64,000 nucleotides of DNA from CAVVAL01 sp963742725 (lineage in GTDB: Bacteria; Actinomycetota; Actinomycetes; Mycobacteriales; Cryptosporangiaceae). The position numbers and the translations under genes were made by a program. A model generated the notes under the pieces. That model was not told the DNA's origin. It saw only the letters and a program-made list of their open reading frames with translations, and searched no databases. Location: the NCBI GenBank assembly GCA_963742725.1, contig CAVUMX010000003.1:1550001-1614000 (forward strand), written 5' to 3'. Shown here piece by piece: positions 1 through 9,678 of the stretch (position 1 is its first letter; each line of letters starts with the position of its first letter).

Positions 1-1373
1 TAGCCGGCTCGGGCCGACGCCAGGTCGCCCGCCGAACGCCGGGCCTCGGCCAGGTCGAGCAGCAACCTGGCAGGGGGCGATCCGTCGATGATCTCCGCCG
101 CGCGGACAGCCCGCTCCCGGTGCCGCACCGCGTCTTCGTAGGCAAGCCGTGCGGTGCTCTCCCGGGCGGCCTCGTCGGCGTAGCGCAACGCCTTGGCGGC
201 GTCGCCTACGGGCAGTGACAGCCCGTAGTGGCGGGACAGTTCGCCCAGCTGGGACCGGTCGCCTCCCGCGGCTTCGAGCACCGTCGCGACCCGGCCGTGC
301 AGGCCCATCCGGGCGGCCGGGCCCAAGGTGCCGTACGCGCCCTCCCTGAACAGATCGTGGACGAAGCGGTACACACCGGCGGCGCCGGCCGGCTCGATGA
401 TCCGCGCCCGAACCGCGGGCTCCAGGGCGGACACCGCGTCCTCGCTGGTCAAGGCCTTGACCAGCGCCAGCAGTGCCGCGTCGAACTCGCGGCCCACGAC
501 CGCGCCCGCCACGACGAGGTCTGCGGTGGACTGCGGCAGGCGGGCGAGCCGGCGCGTGATCACGTCCTCGACACCGGCCGGCACCGCGCCGCCGTCGCGT
601 TCCAATGCCGGCAGTCCGGCGAGCTGCTGCACGAAGAACGGGTTACCGCCGGACCGCCGATGCGTCGCCGCGGCCAGGTCCGCGCCGCGGTGCTCGCCAC
701 CGAGGCGGTCGAGCAGTTGTCCGACCTCCGCCACCGACAGGCCACTCAGGCCGACGACCTGGAACGAGCCGGGGCGCGAACCCAGCAGCCGGTGCAGGGG
801 ATGGCTCGGCCGATCCACCTCGATGTCGCGGTACGTGCCGACCACCAGGAGCCGGGAGCGTCCCGCCAGATGGCAGACGAACTCCAGCAGCCGCAGCGAA
901 CCCGCGTCGGCCCACTGGAGATCGTCGAGGACCACGACGAGCGGCGTCGCGGCTGCGTCCATCAGGGTCGATGCGACGGCGTCGAAGATGCGGAACCGGT
1001 CGGGTCCCAACTCCGCCGATCGAGGCGCCTTCCATTCCGGAAGCACCGGGGCCAGGTCGTCGCGACGCGGGTGACCCGCCGGATCGAGGTCGCCCAGGAC
1101 CGCCCGCAGCACCTGCGTCCACGGCCAGAACCCTGCCGCCTCCGCGTCCTCCCAGCAGGCACCCCAGGCGACCCGTACGCCCCGGCCCGCGGCGATCCGG
1201 GCGAGCTCGGTCACCACGGCGGTCTTGCCGATGCCCGGCTCACCGGCCAGCAGGACGCAGCCGCCGGATCCGGCGACAGCCCGGTCCAGCGCCGCGCCCA
1301 GCACGTCGAGCACCGCCGCCCGGCCCACCAGCGACGCGGGCGGCTCTTCCTGGTCACGCTCAGCAACGGACAT
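1..1373 (-). CDS. Large ATP-dependent LuxR/AAA-type transcriptional regulator, N-terminal part (truncated by window edge)
   Basis: About 457 codons are visible and the reading frame runs off the left edge without a stop. The ATG at 1373 gives a protein with a P-loop (GEPGIGKT, about residues 42-49), a Walker B segment ending VVVLDDLQWAD, and then a helical region with TPR-like character. This is the layout of LAL/MalT-type regulators (STAND NTPases), where an ATP-binding sensor switch precedes a C-terminal LuxR helix-turn-helix. The helix-turn-helix would lie outside the window and is not seen, so an adenylate-cyclase-linked ATPase is also possible. No operon partner is visible. Family call firm; exact role unknown. 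Confidence 0.8.
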   Translation of the reverse strand, partial: MSVAERDQEEPPASLVGRAAVLDVLGAALDRAVAGSGGCVLLAGEPGIGKTAVVTELARIAAGRGVRVAWGACWEDAEAAGFWPWTQVLRAVLGDLDPAGHPRRDDLAPVLPEWKAPRSAELGPDRFRIFDAVASTLMDAAATPLVVVLDDLQWADAGSLRLLEFVCHLAGRSRLLVVGTYRDIEVDRPSHPLHRLLGSRPGSFQVVGLSGLSVAEVGQLLDRLGGEHRGADLAAATHRRSGGNPFFVQQLAGLPALERDGGAVPAGVEDVITRRLARLPQSTADLVVAGAVVGREFDAALLALVKALTSEDAVSALEPAVRARIIEPAGAAGVYRFVHDLFREGAYGTLGPAARMGLHGRVATVLEAAGGDRSQLGELSRHYGLSLPVGDAAKALRYADEAARESTARLAYEDAVRHRERAVRAAEIIDGSPPARLLLDLAEARRSAGDLASARAG

Positions 1374-1476
1374 CGTGACCGCATTATCCCGCCACCCGCG
1401 TCGGACCCGGCGCAACTCACCGCTCCGCCCGGCCACGCCTTCCTACCGTCCGCCGGCGTTCCGCTCCGGCGGACGG

Positions 1477-1731
1477 TCAGCTGCCTTCCACCACCTCGTA
1501 GATGCGGCTGGCCAGCAGGCCGTGCGCGTCGCGGTGCACGGCGATCGCGGCGTCGGCGTCGGGCGCCTCAGCGAGGCAGAACACCTTGCCGTTCGCCTCG
1601 TCCGCCCAGTAGCGCAGGTACTTGACCCCGTACTGGTCCTGAACCTTCAGATCGGCCCTGTGCGCCTCGGCGACGTCGTTGACGGTCGCGCCCTCCGGCA
1701 GAGACTCGTGGACATCCATGAACAGTGGCAT
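1477..1731 (-). CDS. DUF4242 family small protein (SCO4226-like)
   Basis: An 84-residue protein starting MPLFMDVHESLPEG. The ATG at 1731 is preceded by a good purine-rich ribosome site (GGAAGGAGAG), which favours it over upstream in-frame starts. It matches the DUF4242 family, whose Streptomyces member SCO4226 is a ferredoxin-like-fold, nickel-binding protein. That is family knowledge; metal binding is not demonstrated here. It has no signal peptide or membrane segment and appears to be cytosolic. It stands alone between the regulator to its left and the decayed AraC gene, which is divergent to it. Confidence 0.8.
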   Translation of the reverse strand: MPLFMDVHESLPEGATVNDVAEAHRADLKVQDQYGVKYLRYWADEANGKVFCLAEAPDADAAIAVHRDAHGLLASRIYEVVEGS

Positions 1732-1762
1732 CGCTCTCTCCTTCCCGATCGTGTGTCTCACG

Positions 1763-2146
1763 ATGAGTCTCATGTCGGGCCAGCTGACAGGCCATGACCG
1801 GACGCCCGCGGTACCTGACCGCTCAGCCACGCTGGCGGGAGCGCTCGCGCGTCTGCGGCTCCAGGGCGCCATCCTCCTGCGGGTCGAGGACACCGAGGCG
1901 TGGGCGTACGACTCGGTGTCCTCCTCGGGACGCGCTGGCCGTCCTCTCGCCCGGCGCGTGGCGGGTCATCCTCTTCCCTGTGATCGCGTCCGGCCGCGCG
2001 TGGATCGAGACGTACGACGGCGAGCGCCACTGGGCCAGCGCCGGCGACGTGATCGTGCTGCCGTACGGCGACGGCCAGAGGCGTTCAGCCGGGCCTTCAA
2101 GCGCGAGACCGGGCGGGCGCCGAGTTCGTGGCGGCTCACGACCTGA
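1763..2146 (+). pseudogene. Decayed AraC-family regulator (cupin fragment joined to last HTH residues)
   Basis: Three pieces in different frames read as one AraC protein. The first, to about 1920, is a cupin start ending with VEDTEAWAYDSVSSS. The second, about 1925-2083, continues the cupin (LAVLSPGAWRVILFPV and VIVLPYGDGQ). The third has only the last 22 residues of an AraC domain (EAFSRAFKRETGRAP), ending at TGA 2144-2146. The linker and nearly all of the two helix-turn-helix motifs are missing, so this is a frameshift plus an internal deletion of several hundred bases. An intact AraC/cupin regulator of the same type occurs at 14468-15406. DNA binding should be lost. Confidence 0.75.
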
Positions 2147-2149
2147 CAT

Positions 2150-3510
<1,361 letters not shown>

Positions 3511-3514
<4 letters not shown>

Positions 3515-3813
3515 GCCGGTGGCTCCGGCCGGCGGTCGTCGCGCCGCCGGAACATCCGGAGCATCCGGTCCGTCACGACGAAGCCGCCCACGAGGTTGAC
3601 GGCCGCCAGCGCCACCGCGACGAGGGAGAAGACGAGAACCGTTGTCGACTCGGCCTCGCCGGCGATGATGACCGTGCCGACGAGGATGATGCCGCTGATG
3701 GCGTTCGACCCGGACATCAGCGGCGTGTGCAACGTGGAGGACACCTTCGAGATCACCTCGTAGCCGGCGAAGGCGGCCAGTACGAAGATCGTGAGCAGGG
3801 TGACGCCGTCCAC
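3511..3813 (-). CDS. pntAB: NAD(P) transhydrogenase subunit alpha part 2 (membrane part)
   Basis: A 100-residue membrane protein with three predicted helices (for example LLTIFVLAAFAGYEVI at the start and VLVFSLVAVALAAVNLVGG). It corresponds to domain IIa of the transhydrogenase, which in many actinobacteria and Rhodospirillum is a separate polypeptide rather than the C-terminus of PntA. The GTG at 3813 directly abuts the pntAA TAG stop. Its own TGA overlaps the pntB ATG. The basic, proline-rich tail (RRRDDRRPEPPA) is probably cytoplasmic. The assignment rests on gene order plus hydropathy and is firm. Confidence 0.93.
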
Positions 3814-4950
3814 CTACGCCTCCTCGGGCCGTTCCGGATCGAGCAGGGCGCGGGTGGCGTCGTGCCGCACGTCGCCGCGGTGCACCACGCAGCAGCCGGC
3901 CAGCACCTCGTCGCCCAGGTCCGGGGCGATCGCGCCGTCCGCGCACATCAGCAGCACCAGGTTGACGACGTTCGTGGCGTAGAGCTGGCTGGCGGCTCCG
4001 GGCATCTGGCTGGGCACGTTCGCGCCGCCCCACACCATGACGTCGCCGATCATGACCTCTTCGCCGGGCCGGGCGCCCTCGATGTTGCCGCCCTGCTCGG
4101 CCGCGAGGTCCACACAGACCGAACCGGGCCGCATCGCCGCCACCATGTCGCGGGTGACCAGTAGCGGTGCCGCCCGACCTGGGACCGCGGCGGTGGTGAT
4201 CAGCGCGTCGGCGTCCGCGACGTGCGGTGCCAGCAACTCCCGCTGCCGGCGGGCGCGATCCTCGCCCATCTCGCGGGCGTATCCGCCGGCGCCTTCCAGC
4301 GTCGGCAGGTCGAGGTCCACGAACCGTGCGCCCAGGCTGCGTACCTCCTCGGCCGAGGCGTCCCGGACGTCGTAGCCCGAGACGACGGCGCCGAGGCGTC
4401 GCGCGGTGGCGATGGCCTGCAGCCCGGCCACGCCCGCGCCCAGAACGAGCACGCGCGCGGGCGGGACGGTGCCCGCCGCGGTCATGAAGAGGGGAAAGAA
4501 ACGGGGTAGCCGGTCGGCCGCCACCAGCGCGGCGCGGTAGCCGGCGACGAGCGCCTGCGAGGAGAGTGCGTCCATGGACTGCGCGCGGGAGATCCGGGGC
4601 ACGAGTTCCATCGCGAACGCTGATCGGCCCGTGTCGCGCACCACCCGGATCAGGTCCAGCTCCTGTGCCGCTGGCAGAAATGACACGGTCAACGCGTTCG
4701 CCGCCAGCTGCCGGACCTGGGCCGCCGTCGGCGGCTGAACACCGAGAAACGCGTCCCCACCGGCCAGCGCGTCGTCCGTCACCGACGCTCCGGCCCGGCG
4801 GTAGTCGTCGTCCGAATGGTGAGCGTGGACACCGGCGCCCGGCTCGACGGCGACATCGAGCCCGGCGCCGGTCAACCGGGACACAACCGCCGGCACGAGC
4901 GCGACACGGCGCTCCCCGGGCCTGCTCTCGCGCGGCACGACGACCTTCAC
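3814..4950 (-). CDS. pntAA: NAD(P) transhydrogenase subunit alpha part 1 (NAD-binding)
   Basis: 378 residues from the GTG at 4950 (VKVVVPRES), the usual N-terminus of alanine dehydrogenase/PntA proteins. Longer in-frame starts exist but add unconserved residues. A Rossmann nucleotide-binding motif, VLVLGAGVAGLQA, lies near residues 167-179, followed by the conserved segment SGYDVRDAS. It is the soluble domain I that binds NAD(H). It ends before any membrane segment, confirming the split-alpha architecture. It heads the pnt operon; the roughly 110 bases upstream, after the GerMN lipoprotein gene, must hold the promoter. Confidence 0.93.
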   Translation of the reverse strand: MKVVVPRESRPGERRVALVPAVVSRLTGAGLDVAVEPGAGVHAHHSDDDYRRAGASVTDDALAGGDAFLGVQPPTAAQVRQLAANALTVSFLPAAQELDLIRVVRDTGRSAFAMELVPRISRAQSMDALSSQALVAGYRAALVAADRLPRFFPLFMTAAGTVPPARVLVLGAGVAGLQAIATARRLGAVVSGYDVRDASAEEVRSLGARFVDLDLPTLEGAGGYAREMGEDRARRQRELLAPHVADADALITTAAVPGRAAPLLVTRDMVAAMRPGSVCVDLAAEQGGNIEGARPGEEVMIGDVMVWGGANVPSQMPGAASQLYATNVVNLVLLMCADGAIAPDLGDEVLAGCCVVHRGDVRHDATRALLDPERPEEA

Positions 4951-5059
4951 ACGCCGCACCCTAGGGCACTCTCGTCCCATTGAGGGGCTGAACGCGGCCG
5001 GAGGTGGTACACCAAGCCTGGTGACGTCGTTCGTTGCCGGCAGCGCGGTCCGTCGCGTC

Positions 5060-5635
5060 TCAGGGTGGGCCGAGCGAGCGGTAGTCGCTTCGTCGAACGG
5101 GGCGGTACACAAGGTCGCCGCCAGCGATGGGTACGGCGATCGGCGTCGACCGCTCGTCGACGAGACGCAGGCCGGAGACGTCGCCGCTCTCGCTGACGGT
5201 CCAGACCAGCTGCGCCACGGCGAAGACCTGCTCGGGCCCGGCGAGTTCGAGGAACGCGTCGGGGACCCGGACGATCGCGACGTCCCCGTCCATACGTAGC
5301 TTCACGTCGGCGACGGCGGCGGGGATCGCGCTTCGGAGTTGCTGGGCGCTGTCTTCCGGCAGGACGCCGGTCAGCAGGGAGTCCAGCGCGGTCTCTGTCC
5401 GATCACCGGCCGGAACCGGGCGGATGACCCGGACGAGCTTGTCGGCCCGGATGAGGTAGACGCCCGTGGTCGTCAGGCTGTGGGCGGTGGGACCCGGCGC
5501 GGCGGTGCGTGCCGATCCGCCTTGTCCCAGGTGGATGAGCTGAGGCTTGTCCTGCAGCGGCACTGCGCACGCCGCGAGCGCGCCTGCCAGCAGCGTGGCG
5601 GCCAGCGTTGACGTGCACGCCCGAGCCGCTCTCAC
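5060..5635 (-). CDS. GerMN-domain lipoprotein
   Basis: 191 residues with a lipoprotein signal peptide: hydrophobic stretch followed by lipobox LAAC (Cys near residue 23). After it comes a GerMN-like domain, as in sporulation protein GerM and LpqB (for example TALDSLLTGVLPEDSAQQLRSA). The GTG start overlaps the histidine kinase stop (GTGA), so it is co-translated with the two-component genes. By analogy with CseA of Streptomyces, an extracytoplasmic lipoprotein encoded with sigma/kinase genes, it may modulate the sensor. That is inference. It is the last gene of the five-gene operon. Confidence 0.85.
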   Translation of the reverse strand: MRAARACTSTLAATLLAGALAACAVPLQDKPQLIHLGQGGSARTAAPGPTAHSLTTTGVYLIRADKLVRVIRPVPAGDRTETALDSLLTGVLPEDSAQQLRSAIPAAVADVKLRMDGDVAIVRVPDAFLELAGPEQVFAVAQLVWTVSESGDVSGLRLVDERSTPIAVPIAGGDLVYRPVRRSDYRSLGPP

Positions 5636-7008
5636 GGCGCGCCAGTCGGGAGTTCGATGACGAACCGCGCACCGCCGGACGGACTGTCCTCGACCCGGAC
5701 GGTGCCCTCGTGCAGCGCGACGTGGCGCGCCACGATCGCGAGGCCGAGGCCGGCGCCGGGGCCTGGTTCCGCGCCCGGTGCACGGGCGAACCGCTCGAAG
5801 ATCCGCTGGCGCCGGTCGGCCGGAACGCCCGGTCCGGCGTCGTCGACCACGATGCGGACCGTGGATCTCGTAGCCTCGACGAGCACCTGCCGGCAGCCGT
5901 GGCCGTGCCGCTCGGCGTTCTCGACCAGGTTGGTGACCGCCCGCTCGATCCGCCTCTTGTCGGCCTGGAGCGTGACCGGTTCGGCGGCCTCGGAGACGTG
6001 TGTGACCGGCCGCATCGCGGCGGCGTCGGCCGATCGCCGTACCAGTTCGGCGATGCGTACCTGCTCGCCGGCAAGAAGGTGTGGCCCGCTGTCGGCCCGG
6101 GAGATTTCGAGCAGGTCGGTGACTATGCGGCCGAACCGGTCGAGGTCCTCACCGAGCAGGTCGACGGCCTCGCGGGCCTCGGCGGGAAGGGCAGCGCGCC
6201 GGGTCCGGAGCAGCTCGAGGGAGTTCACCATCGTGGTCAGCGGGGTCCGAAGCTCGTGGCTGACGTCCCCGGCGAACCGCGCGTCCGCCTCCACCCTGCG
6301 CTGGAGGTCCGCGGCGTTCGCGTTGAAGGTGCGCGCGATGGGTGCGAGGTCGGGGTCGGTTGAGTGGGTGGGCAGCCGCGCGGTGAAGTCGCCCCGTGCG
6401 ATGGCGGCCGCGGCGTGGCTCACGTCGGTCAGCGGGCGGAGTGCGCGGCCGCTGGCGAGGCGCCCGGTGGCCATGCCGACCAACGCTGTCACCGCCACCC
6501 CGATCAGCAGGCTGATGCTGACCACCCGGTAGGCCCGGTCCAGCTCGCTGAGCGGGTAGATCGCGAAGTACGCACCGTCCACGGAGCGCAGTGGAAGGCC
6601 GACGACCAGCACCGGCGAGCCGCGTAGCGAGACCCGTTGGCGGGCGGCGGTCCCGTCGAGGACGAGCCGGCGCAGGCTGCCCGGGAGCGCGTCGGGCGAG
6701 GTGTCCAGCGATCCGGCGTACCACCTGCCCTCGTAGGACAGTAGCGAGGCGGTGTCCTCGGTCGCCGGCAGGCTCGTGAGCAGCTGGGGTACGGACGGTC
6801 GCTCGACCGCGAGTCCGCGCTCCAGCGCCGTCGCGTTCAGCTGTGACTGCCGGAGCGCCGTCGACTCCCGTTGCGCGAGCAGATAGGTCGGAACGATGCT
6901 CCACACGACCAGCGCCAGAAGGAGGCTGACGCCGAGGCCGAGCAGCCCGAACCCGACCGTGATGCGGGCACGGAGCCCGAACGGGAATCGCAGGCGGAGG
7001 CGGGGCAC
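5632..7008 (-). CDS. Two-component sensor histidine kinase (HAMP-containing)
   Basis: 458 residues from the GTG at 7008, which lies 11 bases after the response-regulator stop. Transmembrane helices are near residues 17-37 and 161-180 with an extracytoplasmic loop of about 120 residues between them. A HAMP segment follows (about 180-235). The H-box DVSHELRTPLTTM carries phospho-acceptor His251. N-box NLVENAERHG, G1 DAGPGVP and G2 GPGAGLGLAI complete an intact HATPase. It should phosphorylate the response regulator encoded just upstream. Its external domain gives no recognisable ligand signature. Domain assignment is firm; the signal is unknown. Confidence 0.93.
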   Translation of the reverse strand: MPRLRLRFPFGLRARITVGFGLLGLGVSLLLALVVWSIVPTYLLAQRESTALRQSQLNATALERGLAVERPSVPQLLTSLPATEDTASLLSYEGRWYAGSLDTSPDALPGSLRRLVLDGTAARQRVSLRGSPVLVVGLPLRSVDGAYFAIYPLSELDRAYRVVSISLLIGVAVTALVGMATGRLASGRALRPLTDVSHAAAAIARGDFTARLPTHSTDPDLAPIARTFNANAADLQRRVEADARFAGDVSHELRTPLTTMVNSLELLRTRRAALPAEAREAVDLLGEDLDRFGRIVTDLLEISRADSGPHLLAGEQVRIAELVRRSADAAAMRPVTHVSEAAEPVTLQADKRRIERAVTNLVENAERHGHGCRQVLVEATRSTVRIVVDDAGPGVPADRRQRIFERFARAPGAEPGPGAGLGLAIVARHVALHEGTVRVEDSPSGGARFVIELPTGAP

Positions 7009-7019
7009 GCGAGGAACGA

Positions 7020-7748
7020 TCAGCCCGTGAGCCGGTAGCCGTGACCGCGGACCGTCTCCACGTGACGCGGCTCCGCTGGTTCTGCCTCCACCTTGGTGCG
7101 GAGGCGGCGGATGTGCACGTCCACGACCCGGCTGTCGCCGAAGTAGTCGTACTCCCAGACGCGCTCCAGCAGGTGCTCCCGCGTACACACCCGGCCGTCC
7201 GCCGCCGCGAGTTCGCACAACAGCCGGAACTCTGTACGGGTGAGCTCCAGCGGCGTGCCGCCGTGGGTGACGCGGCACTCGCCGACATTGATCTCCAGGT
7301 CACCCAGCTGAAAGACCTGATTGGTGGTCGAAGGCTGCGCGCGCCGCAGCAGCGCACGGACGCGCGCCGAAAGCTCGCTCGCCACAAACGGCTTGGTCAC
7401 GTAGTCGTCGGCGCCCGCCTCCAACCCCGCGACGATGTCCTGGCTGTCGGCCCGCGCGGTAACCATGATCACCGGGACGTCGAAGCGGCGGCGTATGTCG
7501 CGGCACACGGCCACACCATCGGCATCGGGCAGCATGACGTCGAGCAACACCACGTCCGGCTGCCTCGCGTCGAGCCGGGCGAGACCCTCCCGCGCTGTGG
7601 CGGCCTCGTCGATCGCGTAGCCCTCGTCCTGCAGCGCCAGCCGCAGGGCACGGCGGACCCGGGCATCGTCCTCGACGAGCAGGAGTTGGCGGCGCACGTC
7701 CTCCAGTATCGCCCCTGTGTCCTCGCCGGGCTCGTCTGAGTCCGTCAT
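7020..7748 (-). CDS. OmpR-family response regulator
   Basis: 242 residues. A receiver domain (about 20-135) has phospho-acceptor Asp70 in VVLLDVMLP and conserved Lys119 in DDYVTKPF. A winged-helix OmpR/PhoB DNA-binding domain follows (about 145-240) with the typical end VDVHIRRLRTKVE...RGHGYRL. The N-terminus has about 18 acidic residues ahead of the first strand, slightly longer than usual. It lies between a small coiled-coil gene and the cognate kinase gene on the same strand with short gaps, so it is co-transcribed with them. Target genes cannot be read from this window. Confidence 0.95.
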   Translation of the reverse strand: MTDSDEPGEDTGAILEDVRRQLLLVEDDARVRRALRLALQDEGYAIDEAATAREGLARLDARQPDVVLLDVMLPDADGVAVCRDIRRRFDVPVIMVTARADSQDIVAGLEAGADDYVTKPFVASELSARVRALLRRAQPSTTNQVFQLGDLEINVGECRVTHGGTPLELTRTEFRLLCELAAADGRVCTREHLLERVWEYDYFGDSRVVDVHIRRLRTKVEAEPAEPRHVETVRGHGYRLTG

Positions 7749-7764
7749 CGGTCGGTCGGCCGCG

Positions 7765-7974
7765 TCAACTGCGGCCGTGACGAGCCTGGCCGGTATCCTG
7801 CGTGGCCGGCTGGTGCTCGGTCACCTTGCCCTCGAGCTCGGCGATCCTGGCGCGCAGCCCAGCGAGTTCGGCGGCGAGCGCCGCAGACCGCATCCGCAAC
7901 CGCGCGAGGTCCGCGATCAGCCGCGCGGAAATCTTGTCGCCGGCGTCGTCCTCCCCGCCATGGGCGCCGCTCAT
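7765..7974 (-). CDS. Small coiled-coil protein in sigma-like/two-component operon
   Basis: 69 residues, no signal peptide or membrane segment. The centre (about 15-52) is a heptad-rich helix with Leu and Ala at core positions (for example LAAELAGLRARIAELEGKV), predicting a coiled coil. The tail is polar. Its ATG overlaps the stop of the sigma-like gene (ATGA), and the response regulator starts 16 bases downstream. No family is recognised. Given its position and size it may bind the sigma-like protein or the regulator as an adaptor. This is inference from context only. The overlapping start strongly supports that it is a real gene. Confidence 0.7.
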   Translation of the reverse strand: MSGAHGGEDDAGDKISARLIADLARLRMRSAALAAELAGLRARIAELEGKVTEHQPATQDTGQARHGRS

Positions 7975-8501
7975 GCCGCCGGGTCCGGCAAGGAACCGCT
8001 GGAGGTCGACAGCCAGGTGCGGTGCGGCGCGTCCGTCAGCCCGTCGCGGAAGGTGCCGATCTCAGCGACCAGGATGCTCCGCGCGGCAGCACAACCCTCG
8101 CGGACCGTGACAACCTCGACATCGCAGACGGCCGCGATCTGCTGGTAGTCCAGCCCTTCGAGCTGACTCATCGCGTGGAACGCCCGCAGCGGCATGGGCA
8201 ACATCTCGAGTAGTCCGGACTCAGCCGGTGGCGATGCGGCCACGAGTGTGTACAGCGTCCGGAACAGGTGAACCCGCACGTTGGCCGGCCGTGGCAGGGG
8301 CGACCGGTCGGCAAGCGCAGCCTGGAAGACAGCGGCGGTCAGCTCGCTGGCCGCCGCCTCCCCAACGAGCAGCGCCGCGACACGCCACACGCGCGGCCCC
8401 CACGCGCGAGCCAGCAGCCGCAACGCCTCGACGTCCCCGTCGCGGGCGGCGAGCAGCAGCCGGTGGTGCCGGCGGTCACGCCGTAGCGGGTGGGTGTTCA
8501 C
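7971..8501 (-). CDS. Divergent ECF-sigma-like protein
   Basis: 176 residues from the GTG at 8501, with AAAGG as ribosome site. Residues about 20-65 resemble sigma region 2 (RDGDVEALRLLARAWGPRVW). Residues about 108-150 resemble sigma region 4 (SQLEGLDYQQIAAVCDVEVV then TVREGCAAARSIL). The acidic/basic residues normally used for core binding and promoter melting in region 2 are poorly kept, so it may be a divergent ECF factor or a sigma-like regulator. It heads an operon with a coiled-coil gene, response regulator, kinase and GerMN lipoprotein. This resembles sigE-cseABC of Streptomyces but in a different order. Confidence 0.7.
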   Translation of the reverse strand: MNTHPLRRDRRHHRLLLAARDGDVEALRLLARAWGPRVWRVAALLVGEAAASELTAAVFQAALADRSPLPRPANVRVHLFRTLYTLVAASPPAESGLLEMLPMPLRAFHAMSQLEGLDYQQIAAVCDVEVVTVREGCAAARSILVAEIGTFRDGLTDAPHRTWLSTSSGSLPDPAA

Positions 8502-8532
8502 GATGTTGCCTTTCGCACGGCCGATCGGGGTC

Positions 8533-8817
8533 TCAGCGGGGCGCGTTCGCCACGGTGAACTGCACGCCGCCGCTGGCGTTGACCGCGGCATCGAGGGTCT
8601 TGTCGTCGAGGAACGGGGCCGCGGACGCTCCGACGAACAGCCGGGCACCGTGGTCATCGAGGACCTGGTCGCCGTCGACAGGGCCGGGCGCGACGGCGAT
8701 CGTCAGTGCGCCATCGCCGGATCCGGTGTCGATCCGCACGCCGGCGCCGCTCGGTACGCCCGGACGGGCCGCCAGGTCGCGGATCACCTTCGCGGCCGTC
8801 GGGGTCAGCGTCACCAT
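8533..8817 (-). CDS. HesB/IscA-like protein lacking cysteines
   Basis: 94 residues from the ATG at 8817, preceded by a strong GGAGG site. The start MVTLTPTAAKVIRDLAARPG matches the A-type Fe-S carrier (HesB/IscA) fold, and the central and C-terminal parts follow the same pattern. However, the three cysteines that bind iron or Fe-S in IscA are absent; the protein has no cysteine at all. It is therefore unlikely to be an Fe-S scaffold. Similar small Cys-less relatives occur in actinomycetes with unknown role. It lies 31 bases upstream of the sigma-like gene on the same strand and may be co-transcribed with it. Confidence 0.7.
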   Translation of the reverse strand: MVTLTPTAAKVIRDLAARPGVPSGAGVRIDTGSGDGALTIAVAPGPVDGDQVLDDHGARLFVGASAAPFLDDKTLDAAVNASGGVQFTVANAPR

Positions 8818-9050
8818 CGTGCCTCCTGCGAAGTCGGGTCCCGCACGCCATTGCGCCTCCACGGTGGTCGCGGCCGGGGGTTGCCGCAAGCGGAACCGGA
8901 TCCGGCCGTACGACCGCGCCGGGCGACGTTTACACAGGTCAGCTGCCTTGCGACCAGCTTATGGCTGGAGACTCGGGGCCCGTTTCGTCACAGGATCGTC
9001 ATGTGCCGGGGCGCCCGCCAACCACCTGTATCCATGCAACCATCTCGCCT

Positions 9051-9368
9051 GTGTCACAAAACGCCTCCCGGCCGAACAGCTCTTCACCACGTGCCCGGCT
9101 CGCCGCGGCCCGTGACGTCACGGACGTACAGTTCCGTGTGCTCGTCCTGCTAGACGCGCGCGGTCCGCGGCGTACAAATGAGCTCGCCACCGAGCTAGGC
9201 ATGGAGCCCGCCGTCGTCGCGCGGCTGTGCGGCCAGCTCGTGAGCGGCGGATTCGTACACCGGTTCCAGCAGGTGAGCGCCGCGCCGCGCCGGACGGTCT
9301 GTGTGGCGCTGACAGCCGCTGGAAGCGCGCTCGTGAGCCGGCTGGAACGGTCACAGCGGAGCGCGTGA
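9051..9368 (+). CDS. Short MarR-like winged-helix protein
   Basis: About 105 residues if it starts at the GTG at 9051. An ATG further upstream is possible but adds unconserved sequence. The core (VTDVQFRVLVLLDARGPRRT then ELATELGMEPAVVARLCGQL) is the MarR winged-helix DNA-binding domain with a wing around RRTVCVALTAAG. The usual N-terminal dimerisation helix is short and the C-terminal helix ends early, so it may be a truncated or minimal MarR. It is divergent from the HesB-like gene. Moderately sure it is expressed; start uncertain. Confidence 0.55.
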   Translation: MSQNASRPNSSSPRARLAAARDVTDVQFRVLVLLDARGPRRTNELATELGMEPAVVARLCGQLVSGGFVHRFQQVSAAPRRTVCVALTAAGSALVSRLERSQRSA

Positions 9369-9678
9369 AGCCGCTCATGTCAGTCTCGTGACAACGTCGC
9401 TAAACGTGTTGCACCGGCGGGCCAGAGCACGGTTGCCTGGGCGCCGGCCGTACGGCACTGCGGGTCGTTCGCGGTGGAGTGGGCCGGCTCGCGCCGCATG
9501 GCCAGGTTCGCGACGGGTGGCCTCACCTCTCCGCCCGTCGCGGACCCGCGGAGGCGCCGACGGCGGCGAGGGGAACGCCGCCGCCGGTGCCCCGACGCAT
9601 AGGCCGGTGTGGGTAGGTTGGTGTAAGTCCGGTGACGACGGTGGGGGTCGGCTACCTGGCCGCGCTACCGCTTCTGGC
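9369..9678. other. Intergenic stretch without a supported gene
   Basis: 310 bases between the convergent ends of two MarR-type genes. Open frames exist on both strands but have arginine/proline-rich compositions typical of shadow frames. No convincing RNA structure or repeat was found. A segment near 9600-9660 looks faintly like part of a cobalamin riboswitch, but it lacks the conserved core and has no downstream gene in the right direction. Confidence 0.5.

Noticed and set aside
228..1625. Long open frame (465 codons) on + strand
   Set aside because: It is antisense to the P-loop regulator; composition is Arg/Pro/Ala shadow-like and has no domain.
9600..9665. Cobalamin-riboswitch-like sequence (GGTGTAAGTCCGG)
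   Set aside because: Lacks the conserved core and stem arrangement, and no B12-related gene lies downstream in its direction.
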